Counted from the stretch's first letter, positions 40,761 through 49,850 are shown. The stretch: 64,000 nucleotides of DNA from Paenarthrobacter aurescens (GCF_041549525.1 NZ_CP157456.1:2542001-2606000), one strand, 5' to 3'. The notes: generated by a model not told the origin, from the sequence alone. Numbers and translations are program-made.

Positions 40761-42371
40761 CTAAGCGGCCGCCGTGGGGGCCGTGCCCTGGTCCGTGAGG
40801 GCTGCCATCTCTTCGAGCATGGTTCGCAACAGCCGGTCTTCCAAGTCGGCGTAGGCAGGATCGCCGGCACGGTTGACCAGTTCCCCGGGGTCTTCGCCGT
40901 GATGGTAGAGCTCTGAAATCCCCGTGCCGAAGTAGCGGGTCAGCCTGCCCTCAGCTGTGATAACTGTCCGCATCCGGACAGGTCCCGGCAGTCCGTCCAA
41001 GCCGAATGGTTGTTCTTCCTCCACCAGGAGCGAGTCCCGATGACTCTCAGTCTCCCCCTGCAGCAGGGACACAAGGGAGCGTCCCTGAATGCCCCTATAG
41101 CCTTTGGAGCCGGTGAGCTCAAGAAGCGTCGGGGCTAGATCCGCGCTGGAAACCAGAGCCTTGGTACGCCGCGGCAAGCCTCCGGGAAGGTGCACCATCA
41201 ACGGCACATTGGTCACCGCGCGGTAATGGACAAAATGTTTGAGCATGAGGCCGTGGTCACCAAAGAGATCTCCGTGATCGCTGGTGAACACCACAATGGT
41301 GTCCTCGGCCAGTCCCTGGCGATCCAGCTCATCCAGGATTCGGCCGATGTGCTCATCCATCATGGTGATCAGGCCATATTGGGCGGCCGCCGCGAACCTG
41401 TACTGCTCCTCCGTAGCCGCCCACGTCATGGTGGGGTCCATGTTCGGCTCGCCCCGGCGTTCGATCATGTTCCTCACGTGCGCAGGTGAGGAGGCGTGGT
41501 CCTGTTCGAAACCCAGCGGCAGTGGCAGGTCCTCTGGATTGTATAGATCTGAATAGCCTGCCGGGGGCGAGAACGGATGATGCGGATCCGGGAAGGAGAC
41601 AAACATGAAGAAGGGCTGATCCTGCCCTGCGGCATCCTTGAGGTGTTCAATTGCTTTCTCGCTCACATAGCTTGTGGGGTGCATATCGGCCGGAACAGCC
41701 GTCTGGTACACCTGATCCCAGCCGCTGTAGGTAGCAGAGGAATTTGACGGACCTCCCAGCGATTCGGGATCAACGCCGCGCTCCCGGGCCCAATGGACGT
41801 AGTGGCCGCCGGGCCGGTCACCGTGACCGATGACAAGGTCCACGTGCTGGTAGCCGTAGTAGTCCGCGGGCAGCGGTATGAAACGGGCGTCATGGGCCTC
41901 CCGGTTTTCCCACTGATCCCAACCCGGGCTTAAGCCCTGACGCCGGGCATCGCTGGTACCGGGGTCCAACAACAGAGGGTCCGTGGACAGGATCTCCTCT
42001 GCCTGGTGCGGCTCAAACTCCCACCCCATGTTCTGGTGATGGAGCTTCCCCACGCCCACTGTGCGGTAGCCACCTGCCCACAGGGAACGCGGAACTGTCT
42101 GCGTCAATGGATCCAAAGTAATGCCGTTGCAACGGGTGCCGTGTGCAGAAGGCCAGCGTCCGGTCACCAGGCTGGCACGGTTGGGCATGCACGTGGGGTT
42201 GGCCACCGTGGCATTGTCAAAAACCACGCTCTTGGCTGCGAGAGCGTCCAGGTTAGGCGTCTTGACTGTGGCGTTGCCTCCGAAGCCGAGGTGGTCGGAC
42301 CGGAGCTGGTCCGCGATGATGAACAGGATATTGGGCCGGCGGTTCCCAGCCGCCGCTCGCCGCCCCCTCAT
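40761..42371 (-). CDS. Sulfatase (formylglycine-dependent, Cys type)
   Basis: The 536-residue product is a type I sulfatase of the alkaline-phosphatase fold. PNILFIIADQLRSDHLGF supplies the first metal Asp (Asp21), and ANPTCMPNRASLVTGRWPS contains the C-x-P-x-R motif in which Cys61 must be turned into formylglycine. IVVFTSDHGDLFGDHGLMLKHF gives the metal His/Asp and KHF-type Lys. The overall pattern resembles choline-sulfatase and aryl/alkyl sulfatases. It lacks a signal peptide, so it should act in the cytoplasm on an imported sulfate ester. It is the last gene of the ABC operon, and its ATG overlaps the ATPase stop (42368-42371). Confidence 0.92.
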   Translation of the reverse strand: MRGRRAAAGNRRPNILFIIADQLRSDHLGFGGNATVKTPNLDALAAKSVVFDNATVANPTCMPNRASLVTGRWPSAHGTRCNGITLDPLTQTVPRSLWAGGYRTVGVGKLHHQNMGWEFEPHQAEEILSTDPLLLDPGTSDARRQGLSPGWDQWENREAHDARFIPLPADYYGYQHVDLVIGHGDRPGGHYVHWARERGVDPESLGGPSNSSATYSGWDQVYQTAVPADMHPTSYVSEKAIEHLKDAAGQDQPFFMFVSFPDPHHPFSPPAGYSDLYNPEDLPLPLGFEQDHASSPAHVRNMIERRGEPNMDPTMTWAATEEQYRFAAAAQYGLITMMDEHIGRILDELDRQGLAEDTIVVFTSDHGDLFGDHGLMLKHFVHYRAVTNVPLMVHLPGGLPRRTKALVSSADLAPTLLELTGSKGYRGIQGRSLVSLLQGETESHRDSLLVEEEQPFGLDGLPGPVRMRTVITAEGRLTRYFGTGISELYHHGEDPGELVNRAGDPAYADLEDRLLRTMLEEMAALTDQGTAPTAAA

Positions 42372-43222
42372 GCGGGCCTCTTAATGAGGGACAGTACTTC
42401 GGTTCGCTGCCGCGCAAATTCCGGCAACGAACGCGTAGTGATTTGGTCCCGTGGTGCCGGCAGGTCCACGTCCACCACTTTGAGGACGCGGGCGGGCCGG
42501 GAACCGAGCACCACAACACGATCAGCCAGGTAGACGGCCTCATCGATGTCGTGGGTCACCACCAAAATAGTCATGTTGAAGTCTTTCCGGATCTTCAGGC
42601 ACAGATCCTCCAGATCAAAGCGGGTCTGCGCGTCCACGGAAGCGAAGGGCTCGTCCATGATGAGGATCTCCGGCCGATACGCCAGCGCCCGGGCAATCGC
42701 CACGCGTTGCTGCATGCCGCCGGACAACTGCCACGGATACTGGTTATGGGCATGGGAGAGTCCGACGGCGGCCAAGGCACTGTCGCAGCGCTCCTTCAGT
42801 TCCGCCGCGGGCAACTTGAGGTGCCGCAAGGGAAGGATCAGGTTTTTCCGGACGGTCAGCCATGGCATGAGCGAGCGGTTGTAGTCCTGAAAAACCAACG
42901 CCATCTCCGGCGGTGGGCCGCTGATGGTCCGCCCGTCAATGGCTGCACGTCCGCTGCTCGCCGGATGAAGGCCGGCCAGACATTTCAGGAGAGTGGTCTT
43001 TCCAACCCCTGACGGGCCAACTATGCAGACAACTTCGCCGGCGTCCACAGTGAAAGTGAGATCTTCAATGACTGTGTGTGATTTTTCGCCGCTGCCGTAG
43101 GTCTTGGCCAGATGCGCCACGTCCAGCCGAGGGGTGGTCGCACTGATGCGGGTTTCTGGTTGCTGTGCCATGGTGGACTTTCTGTTGGGGATGGGGAGGG
43201 ACGGGGCCTGCCGGACGCTCAT
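42368..43222 (-). CDS. ABC transporter ATP-binding protein (nitrate/sulfonate/taurine type)
   Basis: The 284-residue nucleotide-binding subunit has Walker A GPSGVGKTT (about residues 69-77), the Q-loop LVFQDYNRSLMPWLTVRKNL, the signature LSGGMQQRVAIARALAYRPEILIMDEPFASVD with Walker B (core LSGGMQQR and ILIMDEP), and the H-loop VVTHDIDEAV. The Q-loop SLMPWLTV wording is typical of SsuB/TauB proteins. I chose ATG 43222, which overlaps the permease stop (ATGA); ATG 43171 is a possible alternative. It would power the two adjacent permeases. Confidence 0.93.
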   Translation of the reverse strand: MSVRQAPSLPIPNRKSTMAQQPETRISATTPRLDVAHLAKTYGSGEKSHTVIEDLTFTVDAGEVVCIVGPSGVGKTTLLKCLAGLHPASSGRAAIDGRTISGPPPEMALVFQDYNRSLMPWLTVRKNLILPLRHLKLPAAELKERCDSALAAVGLSHAHNQYPWQLSGGMQQRVAIARALAYRPEILIMDEPFASVDAQTRFDLEDLCLKIRKDFNMTILVVTHDIDEAVYLADRVVVLGSRPARVLKVVDVDLPAPRDQITTRSLPEFARQRTEVLSLIKRPA

Positions 43223-43998
43223 GCTGCACGCGCCATGCGACGGGATCCGATGTACCAGGACAGGACCTTGCGCTTGAGCAGGCTGAACAGCACGTTGACC
43301 AGGAATCCGATGACACCCAGGAGCAGGATGCCTGCCCACATGTCAGCGGTCATGAAGCTCTGCTGAGCCAGCAAGGTCATGGCTCCGATGCCCTGGGAAC
43401 TGCCCAGCATTTCGCTGGCGATCATCACGATGAAGGCCACTTGAAGGCTCACTTGCAGTCCTGAGAAAATTTGGGGCATCGCTGCGGGGAGGAGGACATT
43501 GACCACGCGTTCCTTACGGCTGAACCTGTAGACCTTGGCTACGTCCAGGAGATCGTTGCTGACGCTCCGAATGCCGTCCACTGTGGCGATCATGGTGGGA
43601 AACAACGCCGCCAAAGCGATGCTGGTTACGCGCATCTGTGTACCGAAGCCGATCAGGGAGATGAAGATCGGCACCAATGCCACTGGAGGAATTCCACGGA
43701 GGAAATGGATCAGGGGATCGATCATCCACCGGACCGGAGGAACCAGTGCTGTGGCGAAGCCCAGGGCAACCCCGGCCACCGCTGCCATGGCGAAACCCAG
43801 GAACAGGTTCCCCAAGCTCAGGAGGACATCGGACTGGAAATGCTCAAACAGCCACAGTTCCTGGAAGCGGACAAGGATGGTTTCCAGCGGCGGGAAAAAG
43901 GGATCGGTGGAGTCCGCGGAAAGGAACCACCAGATGATCAACAGCAGCACAGGAGTGCCTGCTCCGATCACCCAGTTTCGGATTGCGGGGTTTCTCAT
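43219..43998 (-). CDS. ABC transporter permease (SsuC/TauC type), second subunit
   Basis: The 259-residue inner-membrane subunit has six predicted helices and the binding-protein-dependent transport motif at RFSRKERVVNVLLPAAMPQIFSGLQVSLQVAFIVMIASEM (core VLLPAAMPQIFSGLQVS, EAA loop). The N-terminal segment is hydrophobic, and IPPVALVPIFISLIGFG is the usual SsuC/TauC mark. It shares a one-base overlap with the preceding permease gene (43998) and an ATGA overlap with the ATPase. Two similar but not identical permeases suggest a heterodimeric channel. Confidence 0.92.
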   Translation of the reverse strand: MRNPAIRNWVIGAGTPVLLLIIWWFLSADSTDPFFPPLETILVRFQELWLFEHFQSDVLLSLGNLFLGFAMAAVAGVALGFATALVPPVRWMIDPLIHFLRGIPPVALVPIFISLIGFGTQMRVTSIALAALFPTMIATVDGIRSVSNDLLDVAKVYRFSRKERVVNVLLPAAMPQIFSGLQVSLQVAFIVMIASEMLGSSQGIGAMTLLAQQSFMTADMWAGILLLGVIGFLVNVLFSLLKRKVLSWYIGSRRMARAA

Positions 43999-44771
43999 CA
44001 GCGCACCACTTCCCGGTAGGACTCATGCCAGTGCAGGACCCGGCGCTCGGCCAGCCGGGTAGCACCTTGAAACAACAGACCCAGGACGCCGAGGACAATC
44101 ACCAGGGCGTAGAGGCTGGCGTAATCACCCGCCGCCTGTGCTTGGTAAATGCTTTGGCCCAGGCCCGGACCGCCGCCAAGAAGGCCGGCCACCACGGTGA
44201 CCACCAAGGCAGCAGGGGCCGCCACCCTCATGGCAGTGCCGATATACGGCATGGCGCTGGGCAAGACCACCCGAGCCAGAATCTCCCCCTGGCCCATGCC
44301 GTACGAGCGGGCAGTATCGCGTGCCACGGGGTCGGTTCCCTGAACGCCGTCTACGGTCTGCATGACAATAGGGAGCAGGCATCCGAAGACCACCAGGAAG
44401 AGCGCCATCTCAGCAGTGGGGCCAAGTACCAAAACGGCGAGGGGAAGAATAACGATCGGGGGAACCGGCTTCAGGAATTCCAGGACAGCCAAAGTGGCGT
44501 ACCGAACTGATTCGAAGCTGCCTATGAGCAGTCCCAGGACCACCCCCGCCAAGGCTGCCATAGCCAGCGCGAGCAATGCGATGGCAAGCGTGGCGCCCAG
44601 AGCGGACCAGAAAGTGCCTGTCCCCAGAATGGTCGCGAGCGTGGCAAACACCTCGGTAGCCGATGGCAGGGCATTTCCTGCTGCCTTGGCCACAGCCAAC
44701 ACCTGCCAGATGACCAAGGCTCCCGCTATGCCCAGGGCACTGAACGCATAGGGACGGATAGATGCTTTCAT
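43998..44771 (-). CDS. ABC transporter permease (SsuC/TauC type), first subunit
   Basis: The 257-residue membrane subunit has the same family features as its neighbour: an N-terminal helix (FSALGIAGALVIWQVLAVAKA), PVPPIVILPLAVLVLGPTAEMALF and the EAA-type loop ARSYGMGQGEILARVVLPSAMPYIGTAMRVAAPAALVV (core ILARVVLPSAMPYIGTAMR). It lies 26 bases downstream of the binding-protein gene and is translationally coupled to the second permease. The substrate should be a small sulfonate, sulfate ester or related organic anion, judged by the downstream sulfatase. Confidence 0.92.
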   Translation of the reverse strand: MKASIRPYAFSALGIAGALVIWQVLAVAKAAGNALPSATEVFATLATILGTGTFWSALGATLAIALLALAMAALAGVVLGLLIGSFESVRYATLAVLEFLKPVPPIVILPLAVLVLGPTAEMALFLVVFGCLLPIVMQTVDGVQGTDPVARDTARSYGMGQGEILARVVLPSAMPYIGTAMRVAAPAALVVTVVAGLLGGGPGLGQSIYQAQAAGDYASLYALVIVLGVLGLLFQGATRLAERRVLHWHESYREVVR

Positions 44772-44797
44772 GATGAATCTCCCATGGTGCTTCCGGC

Positions 44798-45790
44798 CTA
44801 CTTCCCGAAAATAACGTCAGCCGGCAGCTTCACCGGTTCACTCAGGAATCCGAGCTCGGCAAGGTTCTTATTGGCACGCTCAATGTCTTCAATGCGGACG
44901 TCTTCGGGCCAATAGTTCACGGCACCGGACTTGACCACGTCCAGGTCAGTCTTGGTGATCTCGGCACTGAGCTGCTGCGCTTCATCAACGTGCGCATTGG
45001 CGTAGGCGTTCGCCTTGTAGATAGCGGCCCTGAAACCCTGCAACGCCTTTTCCTTGGACTTCACCGTGTTCGCCCCGGCCACCCAAAGGCCAATGGCGCC
45101 TTGTTCAAAGAATTCGACGCCGGGCGAAGCCAGGAGCCTGTTGCCCTCCGCGGCGGCCTTGGACGTGAACGGGGCCACGAGTGAGGCAGCATCCACCCGT
45201 CCGGAATTCAGGGATTGGAGTGCAGAGGAAGGATCAAGGACCATCCAGTTCACCTTGGCGGGATCGCCGCCGTCGTCCTTGACCAGTTTGCTGACAGTGA
45301 CCTCCAGCTGTGCCTTGCGCGCCGGGACGCTGACGCTCTTTCCCTCCAGGTCCTTGGGCCTGTTGATGGTTGACCCCTGCTGCACCAAAAGTCCGGTGTC
45401 ATCCACCCGGAGCAGGTCAGTGCCTTCACTGGCACCGTCCTTGTAGCCGTCGGCTGCGGCAATGATCTTGAGCGGCACGTTCTGGCTCAGTGCATTCAGC
45501 AGCGGAATGGAGGGCGTGTACGTGAGATCAATCTGGCCGCTCTGGGCCGCAGCAATGCCGGCCGGAGGGTTGGCAATAACAGAAATCTCCACATTGAGAC
45601 CCTGCTCCTTGAAGTAGCCCTTATCAGCTGCAAGCCGGATGCCCGCGTCCGAACCTATGCCGATGGTGCCCACCTTCAGGGTGGTGGTCCCGTCCGCGGC
45701 GGGGGCGGCGGCCGGGCCGGAACCCCCACCGCAGGCGGCCAACGTCATGGACAAAACTGCGGCCAGGGCCAAGGGAATAGTGCGTCGCAT
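44798..45790 (-). CDS. ABC transporter substrate-binding lipoprotein (SsuA/TauA/NMT1 type)
   Basis: The 330-residue product has a signal peptide with lipobox MTLAAC (Cys20), then a two-lobe type II periplasmic-binding fold. LKVGTIGIGSDAGIRLAADKGYFKEQGLNVEISV is the entry motif (core LAADKGYFKEQGLNVEI). AQSGQIDLTYTPSIPLLNAL, DLEGKSVSVPARKAQLEVTV and ALQSLNSGRVDAASLVAPF follow the SsuA/TauA pattern. It would be tethered outside the membrane and deliver substrate to the two permeases. The gene follows the amidohydrolase by 73 bases and precedes the permeases. Confidence 0.93.
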   Translation of the reverse strand: MRRTIPLALAAVLSMTLAACGGGSGPAAAPAADGTTTLKVGTIGIGSDAGIRLAADKGYFKEQGLNVEISVIANPPAGIAAAQSGQIDLTYTPSIPLLNALSQNVPLKIIAAADGYKDGASEGTDLLRVDDTGLLVQQGSTINRPKDLEGKSVSVPARKAQLEVTVSKLVKDDGGDPAKVNWMVLDPSSALQSLNSGRVDAASLVAPFTSKAAAEGNRLLASPGVEFFEQGAIGLWVAGANTVKSKEKALQGFRAAIYKANAYANAHVDEAQQLSAEITKTDLDVVKSGAVNYWPEDVRIEDIERANKNLAELGFLSEPVKLPADVIFGK

Positions 45791-45863
45791 GGTGCTCCTT
45801 GAATCACGAAAGGTTGGAAGGGAAAAGTTGTAGCTGATGGGGTGGACTACGTTGATGGGTGAG

Positions 45864-47561
45864 TTAGCCGGATTGGTGAACTACCCGGCCACCGCTGAGG
45901 GTGAGCCTGACCTCTGTGTCCAGGAGTTCTTCAATCTCCTCGTCCACGGGCCAGGGCTTGGAAAGCAAACACAAATCCGCCGTCATGCCCGGGGTCAAAG
46001 CACCCTTGAATTGCTCCGCATGGTCCTGCCAGGCCGCGTTGACGGTCATTGCCATCAATGCCTGCAAGCCGCCGATCCGCTCCGGGTCCCGCGGGTTGCC
46101 TGGCTGCGAACGAGTGCCCCGGCGAACAGCTGCCACCACTGTGCGGCGCCAATCGGCACTGGTCACGGGGGCATCCGAGGCAAGATTCAGACGGACTCCG
46201 GCCCCCAGCGCCGATTGCAGGGGCTGGTGCTTGGAGAAGCGATCCTCACCGAGAACCTGCCGCATGATGTCGCCGGCTTCTTGCCGGATAAGGGGGTTGG
46301 TGCTGTAACCAATACCCTGGGACGCCATGGTGTGAAGTGTTTCGGGGTCCCCGAAGGCCCCGTGGATGATGTAATGACGGTTCTCCGACCGCCCTGAATC
46401 CCCGTTGCCGCCATCCCCTGCGGCGATGATCGCTTGAACTGCGGCAGCGGTGGCCGCGTCCCCCGTGGCGTGAACGCCCGCCTGCAGCCCGGCGTCATTG
46501 ATCAGCTTCAGGATTTTATGCAGCTCCGCAACCCGCTGGGCTTCGCTTGCTCCTTGGATCACCAGGCTGCCGTGCGTACATGCCTTCCCGTAGGGCTCGC
46601 TCATCCACGCGGTTCCGCTGCGGGGAATTCCATCGGCGAAAATCTTGACGCCCGCAATCCGCAGTTGCTCCGGACTGATGCCACGGTCCAAGTAGGCAGC
46701 GGACAGCCCGCTGCGCAGTCCTGCCTCAACCGCGCGCGAGTTGGCTCCCCCTGTTCCCGCGAAGAGCATCAGTACGTTGATTCGCAGCGAAAGTTGCTTC
46801 GCCTCGGCGAGGTCGGCCAGCAACTCCAGTGCCGCCGTCGAACCCGCACCATCCATGAGTCCCGCGCACGCCGGCCCCAGGCCGGGATCGGTGAGGGAGG
46901 TGATGCCCAAGGAATGCAGTTGCTCTTGGAATGCCAGCAGAGCAGGGCGCAAGGTTGATCCGGGGACCGGCGGCATTGCCCGCGAGAGAAGTTCCATGGC
47001 TCCGTCCTGGAGCAATCCTGTGGGAGTGCCGTCCGAGGACCTGGCTACGACGCCGCCGTCAACATCTGGCGTGGCGGCGTTAATACCGGCCCTTCTGAGC
47101 GCTTCGGTGTTGGCCAGCAACTGATGGCCGGTGCTGTCGAAAGCCACCACGGGCGTGTCCGGCCTGACATTGAGCAAGAACCCCTGCGCCGGCCCCAGCA
47201 GGGCTTCGTCCCACCCGTGGGCGCGCACCCAACCATCCTCCCCCGCCGGCGCTGTTTCCAGGACGTCGACGACGGCAGCCCAGTGGGGCGCCACGGCGGG
47301 TTCCAAGCGCACATACCCAAAGGCGGCCATGGCTGCCGAGACAAAGTGCAGGTGGGCATCGTTGATGCCTGGAATGACAGCTCCGCCTGCAGCATCGATC
47401 ACCTGCGTGGCAGGGCCGATCCTCCCGCTTACGCCCCGGTGGCCCAGCGCGGCAATGCGGCCGCCCGTGATGGCGACGGCGTCGCTCACGTGATGTGGTG
47501 CCGCCGGATCCATGGTGTGGACCCTGGCGTTCGTGATCACCAGATCAGCGAAGTCTCCCAT
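45864..47561 (-). CDS. Amidohydrolase (YtcJ-like, metal-dependent)
   Basis: The 565-residue product belongs to the amidohydrolase superfamily, group 3. ADLVITNARVHTMDPAAPHHVSDAVAITGGRIAALG (core ITNARVHTMD) starts the composite beta-sandwich, and VIPGINDAHLHFVSAAM contains the HxH metal motif. GVKIFADGIPRSGTAWMSEPY supplies the metal ligand region, VHATGDAATAAAVQAI the second His and LASDAPVTSADW the catalytic Asp. C-terminal GMTADLCLLSKPWPVDEEIEELLDTEVRLTLSGGRVVHQ completes the sandwich. It is the first gene of the operon and divergent from TetR. Its likely target is an amide, lactam or formamide bond in the compound imported by the ABC system. Confidence 0.9.
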   Translation of the reverse strand: MGDFADLVITNARVHTMDPAAPHHVSDAVAITGGRIAALGHRGVSGRIGPATQVIDAAGGAVIPGINDAHLHFVSAAMAAFGYVRLEPAVAPHWAAVVDVLETAPAGEDGWVRAHGWDEALLGPAQGFLLNVRPDTPVVAFDSTGHQLLANTEALRRAGINAATPDVDGGVVARSSDGTPTGLLQDGAMELLSRAMPPVPGSTLRPALLAFQEQLHSLGITSLTDPGLGPACAGLMDGAGSTAALELLADLAEAKQLSLRINVLMLFAGTGGANSRAVEAGLRSGLSAAYLDRGISPEQLRIAGVKIFADGIPRSGTAWMSEPYGKACTHGSLVIQGASEAQRVAELHKILKLINDAGLQAGVHATGDAATAAAVQAIIAAGDGGNGDSGRSENRHYIIHGAFGDPETLHTMASQGIGYSTNPLIRQEAGDIMRQVLGEDRFSKHQPLQSALGAGVRLNLASDAPVTSADWRRTVVAAVRRGTRSQPGNPRDPERIGGLQALMAMTVNAAWQDHAEQFKGALTPGMTADLCLLSKPWPVDEEIEELLDTEVRLTLSGGRVVHQSG

Positions 47562-47621
47562 AGCTTCTCCTCAGTTCGCCGCACCAAATGTGATGCAGAC
47601 AACGTTCCTGAAAGAAGTATG

Positions 47622-47647
47622 TCGCTTGACTGGGTCACTTGACTAGG
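47622..47647. promoter_or_regulatory. 13-bp tandem direct repeat in the TetR/amidohydrolase divergent promoter
   Basis: TCGCTTGACTGGG (47622-47634) and TCACTTGACTAGG (47635-47647) are adjacent copies with 11 of 13 bases identical. They lie in the 265-base divergent region between the amidohydrolase operon and the TetR gene. Tandem half-sites of one helical-turn spacing suggest a binding site for a regulator, or duplicated -35-like TTGACT elements for the plus strand. The region also has a TAAAAT sequence at 47656-47661. Confidence 0.45.
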
Positions 47648-47826
47648 TTTTGGCGTAAAATTTCTTTCACGGGAGTTTTCCGCCCCCGGCACGGCCATAA
47701 CGGCGTCCCGGCGGATAGCGCCTACGATCAATGGGAACGCTGGGTCATGACCGGATCACCAAGGTGGCTGAACACGATCGTGGGCCCGTGACGTTCATGG
47801 AGGACTGAAAAGAAGAAGGTGAATGA

Positions 47827-48438
47827 ATGGCCAGGGTTCCCGCCGAGGAAAGGCGGCTGCAGTTCGTCGAAGCGGCGGCAAGGGTGATCGCCCAAGATGG
47901 CCTCGCCTCTGCAACCACGCGACGAATCGCCACCGAAGCCGATGCCCCGCTTGCCGCACTGCACTATTGCTTCCGGAGCAAAGACGAACTTCTTGAAGAG
48001 GTTTACAACTTCCTCAGCAGGGACTATGCCAAGGCATTGGAGCCTGTGGCCGATCCAGGAATGGGATTACGGCACATGATTGGTGCCCATGCACGGCGCA
48101 TCTGGAGCCGCATGCTGGATAATCCGCATGAGCAGGTCACAACGTTCGAACTGCTGCTCCGGCGGTTCCGCGTAGAAACCGAAGACCAGCCTCAGGCCTT
48201 GCTCATGAACCGCTCCATGTACGACGGCTGGGTCAGCTCAACGTTGGAGCTGTTCCGTGCCGCCGCTGACGCCGCCGGAGAGCCCGTTCCGGACAACCTG
48301 GAAGACATCACCCGCTTGTTTATTTCAGGGATTGACGGCATCAGCATGCAGCATTTGGCCGACCCCAACGACGAACGGTCACTGCGTTTGGTGGAACTCA
48401 TGGCCGTTTCCCTCGCCGGAGCGCTCCATTACGCCTGA
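47827..48438 (+). CDS. TetR-family transcriptional regulator
   Basis: The 203-residue product has the TetR helix-turn-helix in residues 8-55 (RRLQFVEAAARVIAQDGLASATTRRIATEADAPLAALHYCFRSKDELLEEVY, recognition part ADAPLAALHYCFRSKDEL). A helical ligand domain follows. The HYCF wording, and the ligand-domain start (LSRDYAKALEPV), match actinobacterial TetR regulators of catabolic operons. It is divergent from the amidohydrolase-ABC-sulfatase operon, which it most likely represses until the imported compound is present. Its last ten bases overlap the convergent MFS gene. Confidence 0.9.
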   Translation: MARVPAEERRLQFVEAAARVIAQDGLASATTRRIATEADAPLAALHYCFRSKDELLEEVYNFLSRDYAKALEPVADPGMGLRHMIGAHARRIWSRMLDNPHEQVTTFELLLRRFRVETEDQPQALLMNRSMYDGWVSSTLELFRAAADAAGEPVPDNLEDITRLFISGIDGISMQHLADPNDERSLRLVELMAVSLAGALHYA

Positions 48439-49802
48439 GGCCTGCGCTTCATCACCAAGGACGTAAGAACACCTAGCAACAAAAGGCCTGCCGCTGCGGC
48501 CACGGACACCACGAAAGCCGCGCCCGATCCCTGAGTTTGAGCCAACTGCCCGGCCAGATAGGAGCCCAGTGCAGTTCCGGCCACAATTCCGCTGGCCAGC
48601 GCCGTCATCACAGTGGCCATCCGACCTGCCGGAGCCACAACACCGCCGATGCTGAAGACAGTCACCATCACCGGCCCCACAGGGATGCCCAGTATCAGCA
48701 AGACAAAGACCATGGGCCAAATGCCTGCCGGGAGAAGCAGCAGAAGCGACAAAACGGACATCGCCAGCGCCGCGGCAACCCAACGGGAAGCCAAGCTGAA
48801 CCGCTGCGGCCAGAATGCCACCGAAAGTGCCGCCACAGCTGAGCTGAGGCCCATCACGGCATACAGAATTCCTGCGATCTCAGCCGTGGCGTACTGGGCC
48901 GAGAAAGCACTGAGCGCATTCTGTGTGGCCCCGAAAAAGGTACCCATACACACCATTGCAACCACCGGAACGGCTACAACGGCCCCGGCCCAACGGTTAC
49001 GTCCCCGGGACGTCGCTTCGCCCGGTTGCTCACTAACCAATTGTTGGGCGCCCGAAGGCACGACGCCGGCACGGGCCTTGCGTGGGGCCGGCATCACTGC
49101 ACGCTGGCTGGGGTGGACCGCAAAGGCAGGAACCAAAGTGATGGTCATGACCGCGGCCAACGCCAGCGGCAACCATGGTGCCACCATACTGGCCAAGACG
49201 CCCACCAGGGCGGGACCCAGGACGAACGTGACCTCGTCTGCAGTACCTTCATAGGACAGTGCGGTGTCCAGGTCAGCCCGGTTGGCGGCCACACTCTTGC
49301 CGCCGTTGGCTGCAGATAGGTTGCGGGTGGTCAGCGCCATCCACCGGACACGGGCCATGGGGCCCACTTGGGGACAGCTGGCGCCAGCGAGAAAAGCGGC
49401 AATGAGGACTCCAACCGCCTCGCCCACAGAACCGTAAGTGGTGGTGAGGTATGCAGCAGCAAGGAGCCCTGCCACAGCAAGGGTGTTGATGACTGCTGCC
49501 ACCATCAGCACAATCCGTTGGCCGGCCCTATCGGCCAAGGACCCCAGCACCGGAGCGCCCAACGCCGAGCCGATGCCTACGGCGCCGGCTGCCATGCCCC
49601 CGATTGCGTAGGAATGGCTGACGGCTGTCACCAGGGTCAGGGTGCCCACTGTCAGCATGGCCAAGGGAAGCCGGGCGAAAAGTCCAAGGGGCAGGAAACC
49701 AGGTCCCGCCAATTCGGGAAGCCGCGCGAAGCGGCCTGGCAAGCGTGAGGGGCGTGAGGGAGCCTGCGATGCGGGCTGTGAAGCTACAGAAATTTTATCC
49801 AT
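48429..49802 (-). CDS. MFS transporter (exporter type)
   Basis: The 457-residue product is a 12-helix major-facilitator protein. An N-terminal Arg/Pro/Ser-rich segment of about 30 residues precedes TM1 (LFARLPLAMLTVGTLTLVTAVS). GSALGAPVLGSLADRAGQRIVLMVAAVINTLAVAG has the loop 2-3 motif (core GSLADRAGQRIVL), and YEGTADEVTFVLGPALVGVLAS is the TM5 motif. The family resembles drug or unknown-metabolite exporters such as the YfcJ/AraJ-like group. The central loop (residues about 215-260) is long and hydrophilic. It converges on the TetR gene, so a functional link to the sulfatase operon is not supported. Confidence 0.87.
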   Translation of the reverse strand: MDKISVASQPASQAPSRPSRLPGRFARLPELAGPGFLPLGLFARLPLAMLTVGTLTLVTAVSHSYAIGGMAAGAVGIGSALGAPVLGSLADRAGQRIVLMVAAVINTLAVAGLLAAAYLTTTYGSVGEAVGVLIAAFLAGASCPQVGPMARVRWMALTTRNLSAANGGKSVAANRADLDTALSYEGTADEVTFVLGPALVGVLASMVAPWLPLALAAVMTITLVPAFAVHPSQRAVMPAPRKARAGVVPSGAQQLVSEQPGEATSRGRNRWAGAVVAVPVVAMVCMGTFFGATQNALSAFSAQYATAEIAGILYAVMGLSSAVAALSVAFWPQRFSLASRWVAAALAMSVLSLLLLLPAGIWPMVFVLLILGIPVGPVMVTVFSIGGVVAPAGRMATVMTALASGIVAGTALGSYLAGQLAQTQGSGAAFVVSVAAAAGLLLLGVLTSLVMKRRPQA

Positions 49803-49824
49803 TAATCCGGGTTCGCTAAAGAAT

Positions 49825-49850
49825 GCGCATCGTCCCTCCTCCCGATGCGC
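49825..49850 (-). terminator. Hairpin between sbcC end and MFS gene
   Basis: GCGCATCG (49825-49832) and CGATGCGC (49843-49850) form an 8-bp stem with a 10-base purine-rich loop on the minus strand. ATTCTTT follows on that strand. It is upstream of the MFS start and downstream of no minus-strand stop except that of sbcC at 49889, so it may end the sbcDC transcript or lie in the MFS leader. Confidence 0.45.
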
